Source: Cheiracanthium punctorium (taxonomy: Eukaryota > Arthropoda > Arachnida > Araneae > Cheiracanthiidae). From it: a stretch of 64,000 nucleotides of DNA. This document shows, one piece after another, positions 1 to 10,697 of this stretch. The DNA is taken from NCBI GenBank assembly GCA_038373885.1, contig JAWZYV010013009.1, forward strand, positions 1 through 64,000. The letters are read 5' to 3'. Under the pieces are notes generated by a model that saw only the letters and a program-made list of their open reading frames with translations, did no database searches and was not told where the DNA came from. A program made the position numbers and the translations under genes. Position 1 is the first letter of the stretch; each line of letters begins with the position of its first letter.

Positions 1-840
1 TCGCCATTTGTCATCGTTCTTGGCGATTTTTGCCGCCAAAGTATCGCCAAATTTGGCGATAATCTGTTAATGTTTGGTCCATGCTTAAAATCTCGCCATA
101 TGTCGTCGACATTAACGGGTTTCGCCAAATTTGGCGCCAAAAATTATTTCGTATTTTGTATAACTCTACAACTTTAACCCGTAGAATTTTGTATTTAGAA
201 CTATTGTAATATCTAACTGTTTTCAATATCTTTTTTCACAGCAATCGACTGGGTATTTATTTACAGGAAGAGCCAAATGACTTTAAATACATTGAGGTGT
301 ATGGAAGCATTCAATTCAATGAAAGTCTGTGGTCAGAACCTTTTTATGACTACTTTGGCTATCCCCAAAATCTCGCAAACTATCTCAAGCTTGTCGGCTT
401 TTGGTGAAATATCGCCAAATAAAATGTCAGAAGGAAATCTTTCAAACTGAACTCAGCTTGGCGATATCGATATATTTGGCTAGAAATCGCTAAACCTTAC
501 TATTACTGATATTTTATCTCTTTCAAACAAATAAGTTTAGAGGAAGTGCGTCGAAATATTTTTGATTTAATAGACGTGCAAGGAAGTCGTGTTGTACACA
601 TCAGATTTTTTCTTTTTCGCCGTGCGCCTTTGCGCCCTGTGCAGGAGCACTCTACGGAATTAACACTTCCAACTAATTGGTATGCTCAAGAAATGCCGAG
701 TGCTTTTAAAATAAATCCCAATGTTATAAATATCAAGAATAATAAATAAAACGAAACATTAAGAGTTATTACACAACATTCAATTTAAAACAAACAATCT
801 GCTGAAGCAAGCTCATTACGTAATCAACAGCTGGCCATAC

Positions 841-856
841 GGGGGGGGGGGGGGGG
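841..856. repeat. Poly-G run
   Basis: An uninterrupted run of about 15 G in an otherwise AT-rich stretch. It could form a G-quadruplex, but it is more likely a simple-repeat expansion. Confidence 0.8.
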
Positions 857-1087
857 TTACTTTTAACTGGAGCCTCTTCTCACACATCGATCGCTGTTTT
901 CATTTTAATGGCGCGTGGTAGTCACTCCAAACTTTTTGCGAATGCAACAGCTTTTTTAGAAGATATTTTTTTTATTTCTATAAATTCGCCTTTGTGAATA
1001 TAAACATTGATATCTTTGATTATTTGAAAATAGAAATCGTAAGCTTCGTTAAATCGCGGTAAATACTTTAAAACATTCTATGGGAAA

Positions 1088-1612
1088 GGCAGGGTGCGAA
1101 TTGAAAATTTTCTCCGTGAGGGGGGCATTTCAAAGAAAACATTCTTCTGGAGGGGACATTTGAAAAGAAAAAAAAAAGGGAGGGAAGGCGTAAAATGCTC
1201 CACTCGCATAATATATTAAGTATTACATGACAAATGCAGTCCCCAACATGTCTGGGAAGGGACAAACAAAATTCGACCCCCGATTTTCTGCGCACATATA
1301 TTCCTGCCTACCCTCAAATTCGGCTCGCGGCGGAACAGCGCTTGTTCGTTCATTTCGGAGTCTTAATTTGTTGCAGAATTTGAAGTGGCATTGGGCATGT
1401 ATATATCGATTTCAAAGGGATGTTTGTAACTTGCTCTTTTGTCTAGTAAATAAAAGAATTTCTATTTTCAATACTTAAAATCGTTAGGTACTGTTGAATT
1501 TGTAAGGACGAGACTAATTTTAACATTTCTCCAGCAGTGGATAAATAGTATCCCTGGCAGGGATCAATTAATATCTCTCTAGCCAGGGATATAAACAGAT
1601 ACAACAGGGATA
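1088..1612. repeat. Dispersed repeat, copy 1 (second copy at 39145-39690)
   Basis: A roughly 520-bp segment shared with 39145-39690 in the same orientation. Both copies have G-rich stretches near the start, a CATAATATATTA motif, a CCCGATTTTCT motif and a tail with the inverted words TCCCTGGC and GCCAGGGA. The copies differ by many substitutions and small indels. No protein is visible, so a non-autonomous element is likely. Confidence 0.75.
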
Positions 1613-3469
1613 TACAGATACAAAAATCTAACCTTTATCTTCTTTATTTTACAATTTTTTTTTTTTTACTAATCATAATCTTATGCATAATCTCTTCAAA
1701 TATATGCACTTAAATATTAGGAGATGTAACAACATTTTTGCTAAAAAAATATTTTAAAACTTACAAAAAGTGTCCACATGTGTTTGACTAACTCTAAATT
1801 TACTTTTAAGAATTTTTTCGATGCATCTTATCGTAAGCTAGCATGCACGACCATATAAATGCATCTGCAACCCATTTTGACCAACGGTCAGTCTACTTTG
1901 TCCAGTTTTTCTATGCGGTTTGTATGTACGTATGCATGTAACTCGCATATCCCAAAAACTATTGGTCGTAAAATGATGAAATTTTGTATTTAGGGTTGTT
2001 GTAACATGTAGTTGTGCACATCCACTTTTGGTCTGAATTAACTGGATAGTTTTTCGACTGGACTGCCCAAAAGATTTGAAATACATTCCGCTTATGTGCC
2101 CAAATTAATTAAATTCGCATTTTTCAAAAACTATTAGACGTAAAAAGTTGAAACTTTATTTTTAGGATTGTTGTAATATCTAGTTGTACGCCTCCCGTTT
2201 CGGTCCCATTCGACAGGATAGTTTATCTACGCTCTATGGCCAGATATTAATTAAAGTGCATTTTAGAGGTATTAGGCTACTTCAAATGACTCAGAAGTGA
2301 TATATGCTGTTAAGGGTTAGAAAATGAATTTCTCCATTAAAAAAGGTGTCTTTATCAATTATAGTTCTGCTATAGGAACGCTTAAAAGATTTCCAATATA
2401 TTACGGTCAATAGCAATTTTAAGGACGTTTTTATCCATTTCAAGCGCAATACCGTCCAACCATATAGTTAGATAATGGTCTGACCCCGGTCACCTGCCTC
2501 CCTCAAGAATTACACCAAAACTCGCCAAGTTTGGCAACTTTTGGTGTACATGTGTATGTATTTAACTCTCAAATCTCAAAAACTATTACTCGTAGGATGT
2601 TGAAATTTCATATATAAAATTGTTGTAACATCTAGTTTTGAATCTCAATTTTTGGTTCCAATCTACTGGAGAGTTTATTTACAGGACCACCCAAAAGAAT
2701 TTCAGTACATTAATGCCTACGGACATCTTCAATATATTACATCTGCAGACAGTCATTGTTCGGTCCATGTAAAAAATCTCACCATCTGTCGTCGACCTTT
2801 GCCCAAATATTGCCAAATTTGGCAATAGTCCGTCATTTGGTCCATGCCCAAAATATTGCCATTTGTCATCGTAATTTGTGAGTTTTAGCGAAATATTGCC
2901 AAATTTGGCAATAGTCAGTCATTGTTTGGTCCATTTCTAAAATCTTGCCATTTGTCGGCTAGTTTTTCCGAAATATTGCCAAATTTGGGGATAAAAATTA
3001 TTATGTATTTTGCATAACTCAAATTTTTACCCGTAGAATTTTGAAATTTTGTATTTAGAACTATTGTAACATCTAACTGTGCATCTCTTTTTTTGATTGC
3101 AATCGACTGGGTAATTTATTTACAGGGTCAGCCAAATGACTTAAAATATACTAAGGTGCATGGATACATTCAATTCATTGAAAGTCTGTGGTCAATGACT
3201 ACCTTGGCTATCCCCAAAATCTCAGAAACTATCTCAAACTAGTCGGCTTTTGGTGAAATATCGCCAAACTAAATGTCAGAAGGAAATCTTTCAAATTGAA
3301 CCCAGCTTGGCGATATCGGAAATATTTCGGTAGAATTTGCTAAACCTTACTATTACTGCAGTATTTTATCTCTTTCAAACAAAATAAGTTTAGATGAAGT
3401 GGGCCGAAAATATTTTTGATTTAATTGATGTACAAGGAACTCATGTGTTGTCCACATCAGATTTTTTCC

Positions 3470-4830
3470 CTGGCGGAAAGCTACACTATTCCTGAGTAAC
3501 AAACTAAAATTGATGGCATATATCATAAATAATTCCTTTACAAGGACATTCATATGAATTACACTGCGATCTGTGTGTTTGTCTAACTACTAAATCGATT
3601 CTAAATTTTTTTGCACACAACACTATTCCTGATAGAAAGCTACACTATTCCTGAGTATTATAGGCTATCTTCCATGCATATAGCACAAATAGTTCTTTTA
3701 CCGGGACACTCGAAATCATTCTAATACATTATGCTAGACGGGCATCTCGGTAAATACCGAACCAATTCTAAAAATATTCTCATCAGCAGACAGAAGCAAA
3801 CTGAAACTCAACTGGGACTATGAGCTGTTCTTTTACAGGTGTCACAGAAGCTAGGAGAAATTTCTCAAAAGATCCCCATAAAGTGCCAATTTTGAGTGTC
3901 GTAGAAATGTAGTTGAATCCCTAGGCTATTATGTAACATTGATGCAAGAAAACAAACTTTATATACTTTTAAAGAAACTTTTACCCGTTGGAAAAATCCC
4001 GATAAATGTCCGAAATGTGGCCAAACTTGGTGACTCTTTAGAAAATATTGCCAAATTTGGCACCAAAAATAAGTCCTGAAGAGTGAGGTCAGCTAAGCCC
4101 TAGCACCAGTATTTCTCGAGATTTACAAAACCCTATGTTAACCAATGGGGAACCCCAAAATTTCTTATCGTCCGTTCTAGGTAACCAATTTTGATGCAAC
4201 AAAATGCAAAATTTAATTATTTGACACGTATAATATGAATTTTAAACCCCAGAACAGCCACAAAAATTCGAAACAATATATCGTAACTAGTTCTTCTGCA
4301 GGGATACTCATACGAATTACATTACAATCGCTGGAATTAATGAACAGATTCTAAAAGTTTCAGTGATGGAAAACTGCACTATTCTTGAGTATTACAGGTT
4401 ACCTTTCATGCACATATAACAAATTTGCATGGATACTCATAAAAATTACATTCTGCTCTAAGGCATTTATGTAACCACTGAATCGATTCTAAAAAAAAAT
4501 TCAGTGATAGACCTACACTATTTCTAAGTAACATGCATGTATCACTAATTGTTTTACAGGGACACTCTTATGATTTACATAACAATCTATTTGTATGTCT
4601 GTAACTACGGAATCAATTCTAAAAATTTTTTCACGCTACACTATTTCTGATAGGAAGCAATACTATTCCTGAGTATTATAGGCTATCTTTCATGTATATA
4701 GCACAAATAGTTCTTTTACAGGGACACTTAAAATTATTCTAATACATTATACTCTACGGGCATCCCAGTAACTACTAAAATGATTCTAAAACTTTTTGAC
4801 TGATAGAAAACTGCATTATTCCTGTAAATA
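3470..4830. repeat. Array of diverged ~140-bp tandem repeats
   Basis: At least six units are visible. Each reads roughly: GATAGAAAGCTACACTATTC, CTGAGTATTATAGG, a CATATAGCACAAATAGTT-like block, TTTTACAGGGACACTC, then ATTCTAATACATTA and AATCGATTCTAAA. A block at 3840-4130 with other sequence (including GCCAAATTTGGC) interrupts the array. The order is strictly head-to-tail. Confidence 0.75.
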
Positions 4831-5640
4831 TATATGTATATACAAAGCAACCTCCGCGCACACAGTGTAATTATTTACAATTTTTCAACTGGCAAATGAT
4901 GGTCAAAATTACTATACAACTTTTTACCTACATATGTTAATATTGAAAAGTTTACTCTGTTACTAATCAAAAGGCCACGCTTCATTTTTTTAGTATTTAT
5001 GTATTTTACAGCTGCTTGTTCATAATTTTTAAATGATTTATTTATTTTAAAATCAATATTAATATATAAAAAGACATTTACACCGCTTTCGTAAATCAAG
5101 AAAAATAGACAGAAAATATCTGACTGCACTTAAAAATACAATCACGCACATAAAAAATTATTTACTCCTGAGCGGAAAATTTCACCAATAGCTACCGATT
5201 GCCATATTTTCTTGATACCTTCATTTAGATTACCATGCAAGGGCCCAAAGACCTGGGCCCCATAGACAGTGCTGAATAAGATGTTTGGAAGCCAAGTTAA
5301 TGGCGTGCCAATATGGCTTTTGTGCTCAATGTCAAATACATCAACTTGGTAAACGGAGAAAATGTGCCAACTGACGGGCACCTATTTATCAGGGCGAACA
5401 AGCCCATGGCCCATTTATGGTTTAGATAGGGGGAAATCACAACTATCACTTTAAGTGCTTTTTTTAATGGATAGTATTAAAATTAAGTAAAATGCATGCA
5501 TTTTTTCAATGAAGGTAAATAATTAAAAGAATTCTTTTACACAATAGGAAGAAGCTTTGATTTAAATGGTAGTTAGCTGGACGAGCTGCCACCAATTCCA
5601 ATTGTGATATCTCTAATTTATTTTTGACTGCTAATTCTGT
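4831..5640. other. No recognisable gene
   Basis: Two minus-strand open frames (84 and 79 codons) lie here. Neither shows a domain I recognise. The one at 5142-5381 has mixed composition and could be an old coding relic, but I cannot support that. Confidence 0.3.
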
Positions 5641-5679
5641 TGATCCGTCTATCCAGTTTACTCTAGAAGAGGAGAGCAA

Positions 5680-6220
5680 TGCTTCTTTACCTTTTTTTAG
5701 ATGTTCTTGTTTCTAGGAATCCTGATGGTTTCTTACTTCTGTTTTCCTCAAACTCTTTTCTATCTCTTTACCCCCTCATGACCTATCTAATCACCTGCTT
5801 CCATTCCCCCCCCCCCCTTTATTTATTTATTTTTTTCCTTCTTACTATTTTATTTTGGTTTTATGTGTGTTTCTGTCCTTCCTTTATGTTTTTTATTATT
5901 TTATTTATTTATAAAAAAAATATCTTATGCGCTATCCTGTATGTTGTAAAAGAAAAAAAAAAGTGTTTTTATGTTATCTTTGTTTTATGTTCTTTTGTTT
6001 GTTATTTTCTTTTTTTATTCCTTTTTTTTTGTGTGTGCATGTTTGTGTGCTTTTTCTGATTTTTATTATTGTTATTATTTATGTATTTTTGTTTGTCCTT
6101 TTCTTTTCTTTTTATCCCTCCCCCCCTCTCTGCTTGGTTTGTTTGCCTTTTCTTGTTTCCTTGTGGCAATATGCTTGTTTGTTTATTTTCTCAGTTCCCT
6201 CTGCTCAGTAAGACCGAAGG
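5680..6220 (+). repeat. T-rich low-complexity tract
   Basis: A strongly pyrimidine-skewed tract of T and C runs. The long open frames across it (Phe/Leu/Cys-rich) come from this composition and are not genes. It leads directly into the hammerhead-like motif at 6227-6260, so it may be the terminal part of a retroelement. Confidence 0.6.
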
Positions 6221-6226
6221 GCTTGT

Positions 6227-6260
6227 CTGATGAAGACCGAAAGAATTTTTTGGTCGAAAC
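6227..6260 (+). ncRNA. Hammerhead-ribozyme-like core
   Basis: The + strand reads CTGATGA, one extra A, a GACC/GGTC stem closing a 13-nt loop, then GAAAC. This is the C-U-G-A-N-G-A / stem II / GAAA layout of a hammerhead. A possible stem I (AAG.CC/GG.CTT) lies just upstream, and a three-base stem III is possible. Penelope-like elements are known to carry hammerhead motifs. The extra base before stem II may reduce or abolish activity. Confidence 0.4.
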
Positions 6261-6477
6261 TATCGTTATGCCTTAAGTAACCTTTTATGTGTGTCTTTTT
6301 CACAAAGTTTTTATTTATTTTATCATTTAACACCAGTATTTTGATTGTTTTTTCATACTCATTTATATATCTATATATGTCTTCAAAACTGTATAATAAT
6401 AAGAAAACAGTTATAAAAAGTATTTTGTCAAAGAGATTAGTTCAATATTTAAAAGGTTAAAAACTCATTAAAAGCCG

Positions 6478-7972
6478 TCAGTAGCACTTACGGTGGCGGC
6501 CACCACCTTCCTCAGCTTCGGTTTCAAAATGCCTTGCCCTCTCCCTCAGAATACTATTCCATCCCGGATCTATTTGTGCATGCGTCATGTCATTTACAGA
6601 GCCATCTGTGGTTATAATCTGCAAAGCTTCCATGTTTAGGGCATAATAGTTATTTTTGTAATTGGAGAGTTTTTGGCTATTATTAAAGTTGATTTCTATG
6701 GGGCGTTCTTGGGCTATCTTAGAGAGGGCGGTACTGGGTTTATTGAATTTAATATCATTGTGGTATTCCTTTTTTCGGTCTTTAATTTTCCTTTTAGTCA
6801 TACCTATGTAGCAGCCTGATTTATTTGAATTATTGTCAGTAAAGTTTATTTTATAAATGCCGACGGTTTCATCAGGGTCAATAGGGTCTTTATCACTGCA
6901 AATGCGTTTGAAAATATTTTGATTAGGTTTTATTGGTATTTTAATGTTTTTCTTAGCAGCTTCATTTGTTATTTTTAGAGCGGCTACCCTGCAGTATCGA
7001 ATGGCGTTGATAAATTTCTGTCTCGGGTTTTGATGGTTGTTAATTTGTTCTAGCTTTCTGATTCTCTTTTTAAAAAGGTTTTTGACGATGGATTTTGGTT
7101 AACCTGCATTTTTACATTGGGTTTTAATAAATTGTAGTTCTTCATTGAGGAGGTTTTCGTCCGAGCATACTGTAATGGCGCGATTGACATACGAGCGGAT
7201 GGCGGCTATTTTAAATTTGTAGGGAGTTTTTTAATTAAAATTTACTATTTCATTATTATTGGTGGTTTTTCTGAAAACAATAGTATGGATATTATTCTTC
7301 ATATCTCTGGTGATTTTAACATCAAGGTAATTTTATGGTGGCATTTTCTTTGATTTCCATGGTGAGTTTGATGTTTTTGTCAATTGCATTGATTTCTTTG
7401 AGGATATTTTCGGTTTCATTTTTATTAACTATTGCAAAAACATCGTCAACATAGCGAAATCATGTGCTTATGTGGTTGGATAAATTATTAAATATGACCC
7501 TCTCCACTAGCCGCATTTTCCAATTGGCGATGACACCCGAGATCGGCGACCCCATAGGTACGCCTTTCTTTTGTGTGTAGAATTTTTTATTAAATTGAAA
7601 GTATGAATTGTTAAGGATAAGGTTAAGTGCGCTATTTATTGTAGAGAATGTTGAATTATTGCCTATATTGGAGGTGATTTGCTTATTGACTACTGAATTC
7701 ATTTCTTGAAGATTTATGGAGGGGTAAAGGTTGGTGACGTCAAAACTAACGAAACATTCCTGAATGTTTATTGTTATGTCTTTAAGGCGTTGAATAAAGT
7801 CTTCAGTTGAGGAAAGAATATTGTCATTTTGAGGTAGGTGTTCTTGTAGGATAGGTTTAAGATATTTCTCAAGGTCATATGTTGGTCCTTCACATTTACT
7901 TACTATGGGTCTTAAAGAGGGAAGGGTTTTATGGTCTTTTTATTTAGCAAAAATTCTTGGGGTTATGGTACC
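6478..7972 (-). pseudogene. Penelope-like retroelement, RT plus GIY-YIG (decayed)
   Basis: Read on the minus strand from 7972, the conceptual product contains LRPIVSKCEGPTYDLEKYL, then SFDVTNLYPSI (RT motif A), GVPMGSPISG (motif B) and FRYVDDVFAIVNK (motif C). About 350 bp are then damaged. The C-terminal GIY-YIG endonuclease follows: GIYKINFT, CYIGMTKRKIKDR and a conserved region ending in YYALNMEALQIITTDG. Penelope-like elements encode an RT related to telomerase, with this nuclease behind it. In-frame stops (after FAK, and before FRYVDD) and a frame break between the two domains make it inactive. The 5' part of the ORF is missing beyond 7972. The nuclease part is the best preserved, open from 6801 to 6478. 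Confidence 0.9.
6487..6515 (-). ncRNA. Hammerhead-like fold at the end of the Penelope element
   Basis: On the minus strand, just at the 3' end of the GIY-YIG frame, the sequence reads CTGAGGA, A, a GGTGG/CCACC stem, then GTAAG. It has the same layout as the motifs at 6227, 19227 and 46590, with the GAAA changed to GTAA. The position matches the copy at 19227. Confidence 0.4.
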
Positions 7973-7990
7973 CTGAATTAAATAATTATA

Positions 7991-8081
7991 AATACCTGAA
8001 TCAAATGGGGAAATTTCCTGAATTCCAATTTCAATAAAGATTAGTTCAATCTTTTCTTTTCCCCATTTAATTCAGGTATTT
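7991..8081. repeat. Inverted repeat with 24-bp arms
   Basis: AAATACCTGAATCAAATGGG at 7991 returns as its reverse complement at 8057-8081, with one mismatch across 24 bp and a 42-bp spacer. It sits just upstream of the broken 5' end of the Penelope element and may be its inverted terminal piece. Confidence 0.65.
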
Positions 8082-8089
8082 TTTATGAA

Positions 8090-9150
8090 TAAATTGCCAA
8101 AAAAGGACTGTAACAGAAAAACAAGTATTTCACAGTTTTATTTATACAAAAGGTTACATTAAAATGCTAATAAAATTTTTTCTGGTATGTGACCAATGAA
8201 TTTTTAATTTCAATAAACTTTGAAAGTTTTATAACAAGCAGTAACAGAACAATATGCTTATGAAATAGCATAATTTAAAACAATATTTTCAAAGTTAAAA
8301 CTAAAGAATTTAGGAATAAATGCAAGGCAGGGTCAATGTTAATAATAGCAATAATAAATGCAGCACATTTTACTCAAAAAATTATGAAAAATTTACAATT
8401 CCTGTAAAAGGAAAGGTCTGTGTAAATAATGCAAAATATACAAATGAAATATCAAAAATATATGAACACTACATGTCACTATTTCATTTAATTATACAAC
8501 CATTCTATCACAGTAAAAGTAACCATTTAAAAAAAAAAAAAAAGTGAGCTTTTTAATAAATTTCCCCTTAGTAGTAAAAGAAAAGTATAAATTAATACAA
8601 ATATGAAATTTACAATACCAAAATTAAAACTTCTCATAATTTGAAATTTATCGAATTTATAATATTTATTGAATTTTCAAAACTGATTTACATATTTTCA
8701 TAATTTTTTAATTTACTTACAAAACTCTTTATTAAACAGTGCAGAAAATTATAAATATTTTACATGTAAAACTATTTTCTACTAACATAAAAAAATCATC
8801 AGAAATTATCCCTTATATCAGAAATTATCCCTTCAAAGTTTTATTTAACTCTCAGCTTATGGTACAATTTCAAGATTTAACAGTAAAATAAATAAGGCTT
8901 TTCTTTTTATTCTCTCTAGCAACATATATTACTCTTCACATCTTTATGAAGAATTTTAATGTAGTAAGAATTTTTATAGTTTTTTTGCTTTTTAAAGCTA
9001 CATGCAACAGCTCGCACAATTCCAACAGGTATGGTTTGCAAGTTCCAGAAGTACTTAATAAACTTTATGATGATATTTTAAGATGAATGCAATTTTGAAC
9101 TTATTTGTTTAGATAATATTTTCACAAATGTTTTTCTATAAAATTTGACA
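8090..9150. other. AT-rich spacer, nothing recognisable
   Basis: Only low-complexity AT sequence and a short duplicated phrase near 8805-8830 (CAGAAATTATCCCTT repeated). The 75-codon + frame at 8320 has no recognisable domain. Confidence 0.4.
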
Positions 9151-9255
9151 GGTACAGCTCCTCATAAAAGTAACCGAACACTAGACCCTATTGTAAAAAT
9201 TAACTTTGTTGGGAGGTAAAAAGAAATGAAATCAAATAAAGTTTTGAAAATTTTT

Positions 9256-9565
9256 AAAATGATGTTTTTGATAAAAATACGTAATTTAAGTTTCCAGCAT
9301 ATAATCTTTGTACTTCTTATTTACATGTTCGAGTTCAATTTTTTTTTAAATATGTTTTTGATAAAAGCACGTAATTTAAGTTTTAGTGTTCCAGCACATT
9401 TCTTATTTCCTAGATGTTTGAAATGATGTTTTTGATAAAAGGACGTAATTTAAGTTTCCAGCACACAATCTTTGTATTTCTTATTTCCTAGATGTTTAAA
9501 ATAAATGTTTTTGATAAATATACGTAATTTCAGTTTACAGCATACAATCATTATTTCTTATTTCC
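9256..9565 (+). repeat. Four ~80-bp tandem repeats
   Basis: Each unit contains TGTTTTTGATAAA followed by ACGTAATTTAAGTTT, a CCAGCA(C/T)A block and CTTATTTCCTAGATG. The units are diverged by substitutions and small indels. They lie within the TA-flanked element. Confidence 0.75.
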
Positions 9566-9659
9566 TACATTTGAAATATCATAGGTTGTCATAGATATCC
9601 TACAATGGACATACTAGATTTGAAGGTTGGAAAAAAAAAAGATCTATCAACTTATATTA

Positions 9660-9692
9660 GATGATAACCGTATATATATATATATATATATT
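9660..9692. repeat. AT dinucleotide microsatellite
   Basis: A (TA)n run. Similar runs occur at 10155-10172, 33324-33344, 34432-34452, 35180-35208 and 62418-62441, mostly at or inside mobile elements. Confidence 0.8.
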
Positions 9693-10144
9693 TGAATTTG
9701 CATGCCGTAAAATTACAAGTATTTTACGGTCGAAAGGATAGGATTCTTCTCTTTCATGGTCAGTGCGCCGACAGTCTCGGGTATCCTGTCAGCGCGACCG
9801 GCAGGTTCTTTGAAAGGAAGAAAGTTTTTGTATTTAAATCGAGATCATGTATTTAAAATGTATTTTTAATTATAAATAATGTATTTAAATAGAGATTTTA
9901 AATTATAAATCATGCATTGAGATGTTAAATATGTCATGTATCGAGATTATAAATAATGCATTTAAAATGTATTTTTCATTAAAAAAAGTTGTAATCGAGA
10001 AAAATAAAAGCAATAAGATATTTTTTTTTAATCTTTAAAAGACAAATATATAGGCATTCATTAACAACAAAAGTTTATAAATAGATAAGCACAGTAGTAA
10101 TCGTCTGGCTGAACAGTTGTCTGAAGTTATCTTGCTGATATTAA

Positions 10145-10175
<31 letters not shown>

Positions 10176-10697
10176 CATCATCACTGAAATGCTATTTGCT
10201 CCGGAGCCACTGAACAAAGCAGCTTTTGTGCGAGAACAATTACCGTTTTCTTGGAAACACTGTTGATTCATTATTTTTTTTTAAGTCGAGTGTTTTTTCA
10301 AAACTGGTTGGGAACAGTAGCAGTATGTACTCAAATTATTGTAAAAGCAATCTTGTATAAATTTTATTTATCAGCTTTACCCTTAAAAAAAAAGTTGGTA
10401 TACATGACATATAATGGTAAAAAAGTATTTAATCACAACAAAGTTAATTTTTACAATGGGGTCTAGTGTTCGGTTAATTTTATGAGGAGCTGTACATAGT
10501 AAAAGTAAAAACAACAATTTGTAGTTTTTATGACAAATTAAAGGAGTTTATTATCAATATCAAGCAAAACATGAGTAATTTATGATTTAAAGTATGAAAA
10601 TTCTGTTTATTTCTACATATATAGAAAATATCTGATTTCAGTGACTAGATTTCAACAAATAAACTTTTTTAATACAAAATTCTCAGTATACTGTTTA

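Larger units (their letters stand above)
1..3460. repeat. Diverged long tandem/dispersed repeat block with CCAAATTTGG sub-repeats
   Basis: Positions 1-560 are repeated at roughly 2860-3440. Shared landmarks are the GCAATCGACTGGGTA motif, the ATTTACAGG motif and a GAAAGTCTGTGGTCA motif. A smaller unit, a GTAGAATTTTGA-like motif followed by GTTGTAACATCTAGTT, also recurs near 1975, 2135 and 2600. Short units containing GCCAAATTTGGC are reiterated between 2790 and 3000. No protein is encoded. This looks like an old, amplified non-coding repeat, perhaps from a large transposon. Confidence 0.7.
9155..10492. mobile_element. Tc1/mariner-type non-autonomous element with 57-bp inverted ends
   Basis: The left end starts CAGCTCCTCATAAAAG and the right end is its reverse complement with about two mismatches over 57 bp. 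Both ends are flanked by TA, the target of Tc1/mariner transposition. The length (1338 bp) would suit a full element, but I see no transposase motif. The inside holds a four-unit minisatellite, a CCGTAAAA/TTTTACGG hairpin near 9706, and AT repeats. Confidence 0.8.

Noticed and set aside
3470..4830. Possible CRISPR-like array because of regular units
   Set aside because: Units are ~140 bp, diverged along their full length and lack constant repeats with unique spacers. The genome is eukaryotic.
5679..6276. Three overlapping long + strand frames rich in Phe, Leu and Cys
   Set aside because: They come from a T-rich low-complexity tract. No domain, and overlapping frames look equally open.
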